A stretch of 64,000 nucleotides of DNA. Origin: Sorangium cellulosum (lineage in GTDB: Bacteria > Myxococcota_A > Polyangia > Polyangiales > Polyangiaceae). How positions within the stretch are numbered: the first letter of the stretch is position 1; each line of letters starts with the position of its first letter. Positions 6,162-14,689 of this stretch are shown here, one piece after another. The stretch is from the NCBI RefSeq assembly GCF_002950945.1, contig NZ_CP012673.1, positions 4,029,001 to 4,093,000 on the forward strand, read 5' to 3'. The notes beneath the pieces were generated by a model. It had not been told where the DNA came from, did not search any database, and worked only from the letters and a program-made list of their open reading frames with translations. A program made the translations under genes and the position numbers.

Positions 6162-8750
6162 ATGAGCGATCCCGCTGCAACGATCCGGATGCTCGCGCGC
6201 GCGCATCGGCTGCCCCCTGAGGCGTGCGCCCAGATCGAGCGCCTGTTCATGGAGCATACACCTCCCGGGAGCCACGAGGGCGCGCCGACCACGGAAGGGG
6301 ATGGGGCGCCCGCGTCGCCTGAACAGCAGGAGGATCGCTCGCCGGGGCTGCTCGATCCGGCCGCCTCATCGCCGTGGGAGCGCTTCGAGGACCTCGGGCG
6401 CATCGGCCGAGGGGGAATGGGGGAGGTCCGGCGCGTGCGCGACCGCGTGATGGGGCGCGTGCTCGCGATGAAGATCCTGCCCCCCGAGCTGAGCCACGAG
6501 CCCGGGGCTCGCGCGCGCTTCCTCGCCGAGGCGCGCCTCACGGCCTGCCTTCAGCACCCGGGCATCGTGCCGGTCCACGATTGTGGCGCGCTGCCCGACG
6601 GCCGGCTCTGGTTCACGATGAAGGAGGTGCGGGGCCGCACGCTGGGCGCCTTCATCCGAGCGCTCCACGCCGATCGGGAGGCGACCCCTTTCGCCGAAGC
6701 GCTGCGCCGCCTGCTCGACGTCTACATGCGCATCTGCGAGGCGGTCGCTTATGCGCACGGCCAGGGCGTCATTCATCGTGACCTCAAGCCCGCGAATGTG
6801 ATGCTCGGGGAGTTCGGCGAGGTCCTCGTCATGGATTGGGGGATCGCCCGGGCCGCCTTCGAAGGAGACCTGAGGGGTACGGCCACGACGCTCCTCCGGA
6901 CGGCGCACGCGACGCGGGCCGGCCTGGTCATGGGCACGCCCGCGTACATGTCTCCGGAGCAAGCGCGCGGTGAGCTCCCGCAGATCGGTCCCGCGAGCGA
7001 CGTCTATGCGCTGGGGGCGATCCTCTACGAGATGCTCAGCGGGCGCCCGCCCTACAGCGGCACCGCGGCGGCCATCCGGGGTCAGGTCGTCCACGGTCCG
7101 CCTGCCCCGCTCGCCGAGCGCTGTCGCAACCAGGTTCCCCCGGATCTCGTCGCGATCTGCGATCGAGCGATGGCTCGCTCCCCCTCGCATCGACCGTCGG
7201 ACGCCCGCGTCCTCGCCGACGAGTTCCATCGCTACCTGGACGGCGCCCGCCGCCGCGAGCGCGCCCGTGCCTTGGTCGAGGAGGCCCGACTCCTCGGGCC
7301 CAACATCGAGCGGCTGCGCGCGCAGGCCGAGTCGCTGCGCGCGGAGGCGCGCGCGGTGCTGGCTCATGTCTTGCCGTTTGATCCTGACGAGGAGAAGGCC
7401 CGAGGATGGGCGCTCGAGGACGAGGCGCGCGCGCTCGGCTTGACCGCCGCCCTGGCGGAGGTGGCCTGGCGCCAGAAGCTGCAGGCGGCGCTGTACGAGG
7501 AGCCCGATCTGGAGGAGGCGCACGCCGCGCTCGCGGAGGCGCACCTCGCCGAACTCCGCGCGGCGGAGGACGCCCGCGACGCCGAGGCCACGGCCAAGGC
7601 GGAGGCGCTGCTGCGTTCGCACGATCGCGGCCGGCATGCGGCTGTGCTGCGCGGCGACGGCGCCCTGACGCTGGTGACGGCGCCGGACGGAGCAGAGGTG
7701 TGGTTGTTCCACCACGTGGAGCGCCAGCGCCGATTGCACCTTGAGCCACGAGGCCTGCTCGGTCGCACGCCTCTCCGCGGCGTCACCCTGGCGCACGGCA
7801 CCTACGTCCTCCAGATCCGCGCTCCTGGCTGCCGAGAGGTTCGTTATCCGGTGAGGATAGGCCGCGGTGAGCACTGGGACGGGGCAGCGCCGGGCAGCGC
7901 AGAACCTCTCGTCATCCCTTTGCTCTCCGAGGAGGAGCTCAGCGCCGACGATATCTACGTGCCCGCGGGCTGGTTCATCGCAGGCGGCGATCCGCTGGCC
8001 AGCGAGAGCCTGCCAGCCCGGCGGCTCTGGGTGGACGGCTTCGTCCTCCGACGTCACCCGGTCACCCAGGCTGAGTACCTCGCATTTCTGAACGACCTGG
8101 TGGAGCGCGGCCGGGGGGCTGACGCAGCGGCGGCGTGTCCCCGCGCAGGGCGGGCGATCGCGGGCAACGTGGATGTGCCGCTCTTCGCGCGAGATCGCGC
8201 GGGCCGCTTCCAGCCTGGAGAGCATGCTCCGGCGGAGCAGGCGCGGCATCCGATCGCCTCGGTCGACTGGTACGGAGCCGCGGCCTATGCGGCCTGGTAT
8301 GCCGAGCGGACGGGACGTCCATGGCGCCTCGTGGGCGAGGTCGAACGAGAGAAGGCCGCGCGCGGCGTCGACGGGCGCTATTTCCCGTGGGGGGACCAGG
8401 TTGAGCCGAGGTGGGCGTGTATGGTGAGCAGTCGTCCAGGACACGCGAGACCAGCGCCCGTGGACGATTACCCCACGGATGAGAGTCCCTACGGCGTCCG
8501 CGGCCTCGCGGGCAACGTCCGTGATTGGTGCGCGGAGCTGTGGACACCGGAAGGGCCCGCGATAGAGGAGGGGGCAGTGCGCGTCGTGCAGGCGCCTGCC
8601 GCAGACCCTGGCCTCCGCTCCATTCGCGGTGGCGCGTGGAGCTCTGCGCCTCCAGCGATGTGTCGCGCCGCGGGCAGATTCGCTGCCAGCCCGGACGAGC
8701 GCTTCAGCGCCGTCGGTCTCCGGCTGGCCCGACCCGCCGCCGGGGTCTGA
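6162..8750 (+). CDS. Ser/Thr protein kinase fused to FGE-like domain
   Basis: An 862-residue fusion. The N-terminal Hanks-type kinase (about 73-355) has the glycine loop GRIGRGGMGEV, Lys104, HRDLKPAN with Asp207 and Asn212, DWG (Asp225) instead of DFG, and MGTPAYMSPEQARG in the activation segment. A helical linker rich in Ala, Glu and Arg (about 360-480) follows, then a PEGA-like beta segment (VTAPDGAEVWLF to VLQIRAPGCREVRYPV). Residues ~590-860 form a formylglycine-generating-enzyme/sulfatase-modifying domain (IYVPAGWFIAGG, PVTQAEYLAFLN, GLAGNVRDWCAELW, RSIRGGAWSS). No membrane segment is evident. GAAGGGAG precedes the ATG. Such fusions are common in myxobacteria and planctomycetes; the FGE-like part is probably a binding module rather than a sulfatase maturase. 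Confidence 0.92.
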   Translation: MSDPAATIRMLARAHRLPPEACAQIERLFMEHTPPGSHEGAPTTEGDGAPASPEQQEDRSPGLLDPAASSPWERFEDLGRIGRGGMGEVRRVRDRVMGRVLAMKILPPELSHEPGARARFLAEARLTACLQHPGIVPVHDCGALPDGRLWFTMKEVRGRTLGAFIRALHADREATPFAEALRRLLDVYMRICEAVAYAHGQGVIHRDLKPANVMLGEFGEVLVMDWGIARAAFEGDLRGTATTLLRTAHATRAGLVMGTPAYMSPEQARGELPQIGPASDVYALGAILYEMLSGRPPYSGTAAAIRGQVVHGPPAPLAERCRNQVPPDLVAICDRAMARSPSHRPSDARVLADEFHRYLDGARRRERARALVEEARLLGPNIERLRAQAESLRAEARAVLAHVLPFDPDEEKARGWALEDEARALGLTAALAEVAWRQKLQAALYEEPDLEEAHAALAEAHLAELRAAEDARDAEATAKAEALLRSHDRGRHAAVLRGDGALTLVTAPDGAEVWLFHHVERQRRLHLEPRGLLGRTPLRGVTLAHGTYVLQIRAPGCREVRYPVRIGRGEHWDGAAPGSAEPLVIPLLSEEELSADDIYVPAGWFIAGGDPLASESLPARRLWVDGFVLRRHPVTQAEYLAFLNDLVERGRGADAAAACPRAGRAIAGNVDVPLFARDRAGRFQPGEHAPAEQARHPIASVDWYGAAAYAAWYAERTGRPWRLVGEVEREKAARGVDGRYFPWGDQVEPRWACMVSSRPGHARPAPVDDYPTDESPYGVRGLAGNVRDWCAELWTPEGPAIEEGAVRVVQAPAADPGLRSIRGGAWSSAPPAMCRAAGRFAASPDERFSAVGLRLARPAAGV

Positions 8751-8781
8751 CCGACGGAGGACGGACAAGCACCTTCTCTTC

Positions 8782-9117
8782 TCATTGCCTGGCCGTCGCC
8801 GCCCGGAGCCGGAACGTGGGGTCGTGGTCCGCGCCGCCCGGCTTCGCCGCGTGCCAGCCGAGGTGGTGCGCGTAGCTCCCCAGGCGGCCGTCCCGCGCGA
8901 GCCGCTCCTCCTGGACGAGCTCGCGCCGCTCGGCGAGCGGGCTCACATAGAGCGCGTCGGTCGGGCAGTAGAGCTCACACATGAAGCACGTCTGGCAGTC
9001 CTCCTGGCGCGCGATGATCGGCGCGTCGCCGGGCCGCGCCTCGAAGACGTTCGTGGGGCAGACCTTCACGCAGAGGTTGCAGTCGATGCAGCGGGCGTCG
9101 CTCAATAGCTCGATCAC
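8782..9117 (-). CDS. 2[4Fe-4S] ferredoxin, AprB-like
   Basis: A 111-residue electron-transfer protein with two cluster motifs, CIDCNLCVKVCP and CQTCFMCELYCP, so two [4Fe-4S] clusters. The GTG start at 9117 overlaps the TGA of the upstream flavoprotein gene by four bases (GTGA), which implies translational coupling and a 1:1 complex. About 50 residues follow the second cluster and end in a basic tail. The pair resembles adenylylsulfate reductase AprA/AprB and the related flavoprotein/ferredoxin pairs found in sulfur and sulfonate gene clusters; the exact substrate is not certain. Confidence 0.88.
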   Translation of the reverse strand: MIELLSDARCIDCNLCVKVCPTNVFEARPGDAPIIARQEDCQTCFMCELYCPTDALYVSPLAERRELVQEERLARDGRLGSYAHHLGWHAAKPGGADHDPTFRLRAATARQ

Positions 9118-10667
9118 GCGAGATCTCCTCGAGGGTGGGGGCGCCGGTACGGCTCGACCCAGACGGCCGACAGCCCCCCGGCGATGAGGTGGTGCGTCTG
9201 GCCGGGATCGGTGTCCGGCAGGTCGGTGCGCCGGTGCAGCCCCCGCGACTCGGCGCGCGCAAGCGCGCTCCGGTAGCAGAACCGCGCCGTGGCCAGCATC
9301 GCGGCCGCCTCCCGGGCGCGGACCTGGGCGACGCCGCCCGCGTGGAGGTGCGCCGCCGCGTCCTCCCACGCGCGCTCCAGCCGGCCCACCGAGGCCTCGA
9401 TCTGGTCGCCCCGGCGGAAGAGGTTCTTGTCGAGCGGCAGCATCTCCTGCTGCACGAGCTCGATGACCTCCCTGGCCTCGATGCCGCCGGCGCGCCCGCT
9501 GGGCCGGAGGCCGGCGGTCCCGGCGGCGCGCACGCGCCTCGCGGCCGCGCCGTCGCCCAGCGCGGCCGCGAACTGCGCCGCGGCGCGGCCGGCCCAGGTC
9601 CCGCTCGAGATCGCCCAGGCCGCGTTGGGGCTGCCGCCGCCGCTCGACGACCCGACGATGAGCTCGCGCGAGGCCGCGTCGCCCGCGGCGTAGAGCCCCG
9701 GCACGCTCGTCCCGCACCCCTCGTCGACGACGCGGATCCCGCCGCTGCCGCGCACCGTGCCCTCCAGCCGCAGCGCCACCGGGAACCGCTGCCGGAACGG
9801 GTCGATCCCGAGCCGGTCGTGCGGCAAAAAGCAGTTCGGCTGCCCGTCGCGCAGCCAGCGCTGCGTCTCGGGGCTGGCGCGGTCGAGCACCGCGTAGACG
9901 GGCCCCTCGCGGAGCGCCCTGGCCACGGCGAGCATGCGATCACCGCGGCTGTCGATCTCCTCACCCGACTCCCTCGTGAAGGTCGCCCAGAAGAAGGGGA
10001 GGCCCTTCGTGACCGAGGCGTACGCCGGGCTGATCCCGTACTGGGCCGAGAACTCCATCCCGGAGAGATCGGCGCCCGCCTCCGCGGCCATCAGGTACCC
10101 GTCCCCGGTGTTCACGTCGCAGCCGAGCGCCTTGCTCAGGAAGGCGCAGCCGCCGCTGGCCAGCACCACGGCCCCGGCGCGCACGGCCCACGGGGCGTCT
10201 TGCTGGCGGGAATAACCGCGCGCGCCGGCGACCACCCCGTCGCTGACGAGCAGCTCGAGGGCAGGGGAGTGGTCGAGCACGCGGACACCGGCGCGCCGGA
10301 TCTGCCGGCGGAGGAAGTGCATGTAATCCGGGCCCCGCAGGTTCGCGCGGTACTGGAGGCCGCTGTCGTCGAGGGGGAAGGGATAACCCCAGGCCGCCAG
10401 CTGGTCGATCTGCGTGTAGGTCGCGTCGAGCACGCGCTCCATCCAGGTGCGGTGAGCGAGCCCGCCGCTCCGCGCGAACCTCGCCTCGATCGCGCGCTCG
10501 CGCGCGTCGCCCTCGGGCGGCACGTACCAGGCGCCGGTGTTCGCGGGGGCGGTGGCGCCGGACGTACCGCAGTAGCCCTTGTCGACGAGCACCACGCTGC
10601 GCGCGCCGCTCGCCGCCGCCCCGAGCGCGGCCCACGCGCCGGCGGGGCCGCCGCCGATCACCAGCAC
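9114..10667 (-). CDS. FAD-dependent oxidoreductase, AprA/fumarate reductase type
   Basis: A flavoprotein of the succinate dehydrogenase/fumarate reductase/AprA superfamily. The Rossmann motif VLVIGGGPAGAWAAL is at the N terminus, the second FAD contact is GGIRVVDEGCGTSVPGLYAAGDAA, and a C-terminal helical domain contains RRGDQIEASVGRLERAWED. It hands electrons to, or takes them from, the ferredoxin encoded next (four-base overlap). The start is uncertain: the frame is open back to 10991, with an ATG at 10883 preceded by AGGCGG, but a sigma54-like element at 10741-10772 would place the transcript start inside that frame, leaving the GTG at 10667 as the only start downstream of it. No molybdenum or haem motif is seen. 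A sulfur-compound substrate is inferred from the pair architecture and the Cys-rich upstream peptide. Confidence 0.85.
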   Translation of the reverse strand: MLVIGGGPAGAWAALGAAASGARSVVLVDKGYCGTSGATAPANTGAWYVPPEGDARERAIEARFARSGGLAHRTWMERVLDATYTQIDQLAAWGYPFPLDDSGLQYRANLRGPDYMHFLRRQIRRAGVRVLDHSPALELLVSDGVVAGARGYSRQQDAPWAVRAGAVVLASGGCAFLSKALGCDVNTGDGYLMAAEAGADLSGMEFSAQYGISPAYASVTKGLPFFWATFTRESGEEIDSRGDRMLAVARALREGPVYAVLDRASPETQRWLRDGQPNCFLPHDRLGIDPFRQRFPVALRLEGTVRGSGGIRVVDEGCGTSVPGLYAAGDAASRELIVGSSSGGGSPNAAWAISSGTWAGRAAAQFAAALGDGAAARRVRAAGTAGLRPSGRAGGIEAREVIELVQQEMLPLDKNLFRRGDQIEASVGRLERAWEDAAAHLHAGGVAQVRAREAAAMLATARFCYRSALARAESRGLHRRTDLPDTDPGQTHHLIAGGLSAVWVEPYRRPHPRGDLA

Positions 10668-10740
10668 GTCGGCGAAGCCGTCGGTCTCGGATGCGCCCGG
10701 AGGGGATGCCTGGACAGGGTTGCTCCTCGAACGTGCCGCG

Positions 10741-10772
10741 CGCAGGCCATAAGCACTAACCGGGCCAGCGCC
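10741..10772 (-). promoter_or_regulatory. sigma54-like promoter / conserved element (copy C)
   Basis: The minus strand reads TGGCCCGGTTAGTGCTTA. GG and GC are ten bases apart, and the match to TGGCACG-N4-TTGCW is good. A start site near 10741 would leave about 74 untranslated bases before the GTG of the flavoprotein. Flanking identity with the copy at 2097-2130 extends beyond the promoter core. Confidence 0.45.
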
Positions 10773-10838
10773 GCCATGGACGAGAACAGACGAGGACAGA
10801 CGAGGAGACGAGGCGCCGAGGCCCGCGCTGCTGCTCTG

Positions 10839-10883
10839 GCAGCAGCGCGTGATGATCCGCTGCTGCGGCGCGAGCAAGCTCAT
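10839..10883 (-). other. Leader-like segment MSLLAPQQRIITRCC, in frame with the flavoprotein
   Basis: An ATG at 10883 with AGGCGG five bases upstream opens a frame whose first 15 residues end in two Cys codons and share QQRxxxRCC with the minigene at 2171-2206. Here the codon after the Cys pair is CAG instead of TGA, so the frame stays open and runs into the flavoprotein. The coding core again forms a CAGCAGCG/CGCTGCTG inverted repeat. It may be a leader that lost its stop codon, an N-terminal extension, or chiefly an RNA hairpin. Confidence 0.35.
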
Positions 10884-11059
10884 GTCCGCCTGCCCGTCGG
10901 CCAGGCGGCCGGACGGAGCGCCGCGTCCGCGCCGCGACTCCGCCTCTGCAAACGCTCGTTCACCCTCCTCGACCTTTGAGACACCTTGCACCGCTGGCGA
11001 TCTCCGCTAAAGCGGTCGAAGATGAGCTGTCGCCTCGATCAAGCGGAGCCGCAGGCGCG

Positions 11060-14000
11060 ATGAGCGAGAGCATGGAACAGCGGTCGATCGACGAACATCG
11101 GCCGATCGATGGACACCGTTCGATCGATGGACACCGTTCGATCGAGGAATCCGCAGAATGGCCCGACTCCCACGGTTGCCTGGAAGACCTGACGACCGTG
11201 AGGCCGGTGGACGACTCCGAAGATCACCTGTTCCAGGACATCGAGCTCCTGAAGCGGGAGCTCGACGGCGCGAGCCCCGGCCGCGAGTCGGCGTTGATGC
11301 GGCTCCTCGCCGCGCGCGTCGCGATGAACAGCGCCTTTCAGTTCTGGGGCCTGCTCGACGTCCACGGCACGAACTGGGAGTCGAACCACGCCTCGGTCCA
11401 CGGCGCCGGCGTCGCGCGGAGCCAGGTGCACGGCGCGCCGTTCTGGGATTGCCGCTGGTGGCAGCGCTCGCCGGAGGCGAAGGACGGGCTCAAGGAGGCC
11501 GTGCGGCGCGCGGCAAGGGGCGAGTTCGTCAGGTACGATGTCGAGATCCTCGGGGGCAACGAGGGCGAGGAGCTCATCACCATCGATTTCAACCTGAACC
11601 CCGTGCGGGACCGGCAGGGCAAGGTGGTGTTCCTGATCGCCGAGGGCCGGGACGTCACCGAGCAGCGGCGGCTCGAGCGGGAGGTCGCGCGGCACCGGGA
11701 CGAGCTCGCGACCCTCGACCGGCTCAAGACGGAGTTCGTGGCCAACGTGAGCCACGAGTTCCGCACCCCGCTCACCCTCATCCTCGGCCACGTCGAGGAC
11801 GCGTTGTGTCAGCCGGCCCAGGCGCTCGCCGGCGAGGGCCTCGCGGCCGTCCACCGCAGCACGCTCCGGCTGCTCCGGCTCGTGAACACCCTGCTCGACT
11901 TCTCCCGCATCGAGGCGGGGCGCCTCCCGACGTCGTTCGAGCCCACCGATCTCGCGCGGCTCACCGCGGAGCTCGCGAGCTCCTTCCGCTCCCTGGTGGA
12001 GGGCGCGGGCCTCGCGTTCGTCGTGGACTGCCCGCCGCTGCCGGAGCCCGTCTACGTGGACCGGGCGCAGTGGGAGAAGATCGTGCTGAACCTCCTGTCG
12101 AACGCCTTCAAGTTCACGTTCCAGGGGCAGATCACGGCCTCGCTGCGCCTCCGCGACGCCTCGGTGGAGCTCTCCGTGAGCGACACCGGCACGGGGATCC
12201 CGGCGGACGAGCTGCCCCGCATCGTCGAGCGGTTCCACCGCGTGCCGGGCGCGCGCGGCCGGAGCATCGAGGGCACAGGGATCGGGCTCGCCCTGGTCCA
12301 GGAGCTCGTCCGGATGCACGGAGGCTCCCTGCGCGTGTCGAGCGAGGTGGATCGGGGGAGCACCTTCGTCGTCTCGATCCCGAGGGGCCGCGCGCACCTG
12401 CCGCCGGACCACATCGCCCCTCCGGGCGAACACACCCCGCTCCAGGCGGACGAGGCGACCGCGGCGAGCGCGGGGGCCGAGATCTCCGCGCTGCGCCGGC
12501 TGCCGCACACGCCGGCGTGCAGGCTCGACGACGGCCGGACCGGCCCCCCGGACGCACGTGCGGGGGCCCCGCCGGGCCGGATCCTCGTCGCCGACGACAA
12601 CGCGGACATGCGCGACTACCTCGTCCACCTCCTCGGGCGAAGGTGGCGCGTCGAGGCGGTCCCCGACGGCCACGCGGCCCTCGCGTCCGCGCGCGCCCGC
12701 CCGCCCGACCTCCTCGTGAGCGACGTGATGATGCCCGGGCTCGACGGCGTCGCGCTCCTCCGCGAGCTCCGGGCGGACCCGCGGACGTGTATGGTCCCCG
12801 TGGTGCTCGTGTCCGCGCGCGCCGGGGAGGAGGCGGTCGTCGAGGGCCTCGAGACCGGCGCGGACGATTACCTCGTGAAGCCGTTCTCGGCGCGCGAGCT
12901 CCTCGCCCGCGTCCAGACGCAGCTCGAGATGGCGCGGATGCGGCGGGCCGCGGCCGAGGCCGCGGAGCGGGAGCGCGCGCAGGAGGTGCTCCGGTTCCTG
13001 GACGCGGCGAGCGTGGCGCTCGCCGACTCGCTCGACCACCGGGCGACGCTCGCGCGCGTGGCGCAGCTCGTGGTGCCCGCCCTCGCCGACGTCTGCCTCG
13101 TCGACCTCAACGAGGACGAGGAGGGTCTGGCCCTCCGGCGGGTGGAGGTGGCCTGCGCCGATCCCGCGCAGGCCGCCCTCGCGGAGGCGGCGAAGCGCTT
13201 CGCGCCAGGGGTCCTCGGCGGCCCCGGTCACCCGTCGGCGAGCGCGCTGATCGAGCGGGGCCCGGTGCTGCTCGACCCGCTGACCGAGGAGCACCTACGC
13301 GCGCTCGCGCAGGACGAGGAGCACCTCCGGGGGCTGCGGGCCCTGGGCGGGCGCGCGCTGCTGTGGGTCCCGCTCGCGCGGCGGGGGCGGCTCCTCGGGA
13401 TGTTCACCTTCCTCGCCGCGCGGCCCGGGCGCTACGGCGACGCGGAGCTTTCGACCGCGCAGGAGCTCGCGCGCCGCTGCGCGCTCGCCGCGGACAACGC
13501 GCTCCTGTACCGGGACGCCCAGCGCGCGATCGCCCTCCGGGACGAGTTCCTCTCGATCGCCTCGCACGAGCTCAAGACGCCGCTCACCCCGCTCGGGCTG
13601 CAGATCCAGACCTTGCTGCGCCGGGCGCCGGAGCTCGCCGTCGACGCCGAGCGCCGGGCGTGGCTCACGGCGCGGCTCGAGCTCATCCGCCGGCAGGGCG
13701 ACCGGCTCAAGCGGCTCGTCGACAACCTGCTCGACCTCTCCCGCCTCTCGGCAGGGCGCCTCGTCCTCGATCTGGAGCCCGTCCGGCTCTCGGAGGTCGT
13801 CCGGCAGGTGGTGTCCCGCTTCGAGGAGAGCGGCGAGGTCGCGGGGTCGGGCTCCTCGGTCGGCGTTCGCGTCGAGGGCGACGCCGCCGGGCGCTGGGAC
13901 CGGATGCGGCTCGACCAGGTCGTCGACAACCTCCTCGCGAACGCGCTCAAGTACGGCCAGGGCAAGCCGATCGAGATCGCCGTCGCGTCGACGGTAGAGG

Positions 14001-14299
14001 CCGCCACGCTGACCGTCGCGGACCACGGCATCGGGATCGCGCCCGAGCACGTCGGGCGCATCTTCGGGCGGTTCGAGCGCGCCGTGTCGGCGCGGCACTA
14101 CGGCGGCCTGGGCATGGGGCTGTACATTTCCAGGCAGGTGGTCGACGCGCTGGACGGCGCGATCGAGGTGAGCTCCGTTCCGGGCGAGGGCTCGACCTTC
14201 ACGGTGACCCTGCCGCTCGCCGGACCTGCTGCCACCCGGGATGGAGCGAGTGCGCCTCATGTCGAGCCGCCCCGGCAAGCGCATCCTGATCGTCGATGA
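11060..14299 (+). CDS. Hybrid histidine kinase: PAS-HK-receiver-GAF-HK
   Basis: A soluble 1079-residue signalling protein with two kinase cores. Order: an N-terminal tail containing a short repeat (IDGHRSIDGHRSI), a PAS-like sensor (about 80-190) ending in GRDVTEQRRLE, HisKA with His232 (NVSHEFRTPL) and HATPase, a receiver with Asp555 (VSDVMMPGLDG) and Lys in VKPFSAREL, a GAF-like domain (~640-810), and a second HisKA with His836 (IASHELKTPL) and HATPase ending in GGLGMGLYISRQVV. There are no membrane helices, so it senses an internal cue. ATG 11060 is preferred over a TTG at 10976. Its end overlaps the receiver gene at 14259, its likely partner. Confidence 0.93.
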   Translation: MSESMEQRSIDEHRPIDGHRSIDGHRSIEESAEWPDSHGCLEDLTTVRPVDDSEDHLFQDIELLKRELDGASPGRESALMRLLAARVAMNSAFQFWGLLDVHGTNWESNHASVHGAGVARSQVHGAPFWDCRWWQRSPEAKDGLKEAVRRAARGEFVRYDVEILGGNEGEELITIDFNLNPVRDRQGKVVFLIAEGRDVTEQRRLEREVARHRDELATLDRLKTEFVANVSHEFRTPLTLILGHVEDALCQPAQALAGEGLAAVHRSTLRLLRLVNTLLDFSRIEAGRLPTSFEPTDLARLTAELASSFRSLVEGAGLAFVVDCPPLPEPVYVDRAQWEKIVLNLLSNAFKFTFQGQITASLRLRDASVELSVSDTGTGIPADELPRIVERFHRVPGARGRSIEGTGIGLALVQELVRMHGGSLRVSSEVDRGSTFVVSIPRGRAHLPPDHIAPPGEHTPLQADEATAASAGAEISALRRLPHTPACRLDDGRTGPPDARAGAPPGRILVADDNADMRDYLVHLLGRRWRVEAVPDGHAALASARARPPDLLVSDVMMPGLDGVALLRELRADPRTCMVPVVLVSARAGEEAVVEGLETGADDYLVKPFSARELLARVQTQLEMARMRRAAAEAAERERAQEVLRFLDAASVALADSLDHRATLARVAQLVVPALADVCLVDLNEDEEGLALRRVEVACADPAQAALAEAAKRFAPGVLGGPGHPSASALIERGPVLLDPLTEEHLRALAQDEEHLRGLRALGGRALLWVPLARRGRLLGMFTFLAARPGRYGDAELSTAQELARRCALAADNALLYRDAQRAIALRDEFLSIASHELKTPLTPLGLQIQTLLRRAPELAVDAERRAWLTARLELIRRQGDRLKRLVDNLLDLSRLSAGRLVLDLEPVRLSEVVRQVVSRFEESGEVAGSGSSVGVRVEGDAAGRWDRMRLDQVVDNLLANALKYGQGKPIEIAVASTVEAATLTVADHGIGIAPEHVGRIFGRFERAVSARHYGGLGMGLYISRQVVDALDGAIEVSSVPGEGSTFTVTLPLAGPAATRDGASAPHVEPPRQAHPDRR
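11085..11144 (+). repeat. 18-bp tandem repeat in kinase N terminus
   Basis: The unit CGATCGATGGACACCGTT occurs twice exactly (11103-11138), with a diverged copy before (11085-11102) and a partial copy after. It encodes the hydrophilic repeat IDGHRS at the extreme N terminus of the hybrid kinase, ahead of any recognisable domain. Confidence 0.8.
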
Positions 14300-14633
14300 C
14301 GACGCGGCGATCCGCCGGACGCTGGGCGAGCTCCTGGAGGAGGAGGGCTACGCCGTCGCGTCGGCCGCGAACGGGCGCGAGGCCCTCGCCTGCCTGCGGG
14401 ACGACCCCTCGTTCGCGCTGGTCCTGCTCGACCTGATGATGCCGGTCATGGACGGGTTCCAGTTCCGGGCCGAGCAGAAGAGCGATCCGGCGCTCGCGTC
14501 GCTCCCCGTCGTGGTGATGACCGCGCGCGGCGGGATGGATCGCGCCGGCCTCGACGCCGAGGCGGTCGTCAGCAAACCGTTCGATCTGCTCCTGCTCATG
14601 GGCGCCATCGAGCGGAGCTGCCGGAGCGACTGA
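14259..14633 (+). CDS. Single-domain response regulator
   Basis: A stand-alone receiver of about 124 residues: RILIVDDDAAIRR with the acidic pocket, phospho-acceptor Asp in LVLLDLMMPVMDG, Thr in VVVMTARGG and Lys in VVSKPFDL. It carries no output domain, so it acts by protein contact or as a phosphate relay. It begins inside the last codons of the hybrid kinase (41-base overlap), which points to co-translation and a direct partnership. ATG 14259 has GAG upstream; another in-frame ATG at 14241 is possible. Confidence 0.9.
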   Translation: MSSRPGKRILIVDDDAAIRRTLGELLEEEGYAVASAANGREALACLRDDPSFALVLLDLMMPVMDGFQFRAEQKSDPALASLPVVVMTARGGMDRAGLDAEAVVSKPFDLLLLMGAIERSCRSD

Positions 14634-14689
14634 GCGGACCGGGCCGGTCGCTGACTGCGCGCGGCGCGCGGCGCGCGCTGCGGCGGGCG

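Noticed and set aside
11039..13294. 751-codon frame on the minus strand opposite the hybrid kinase
   Set aside because: Shadow of HisKA, HATPase and receiver motifs on the plus strand; no domain of its own.
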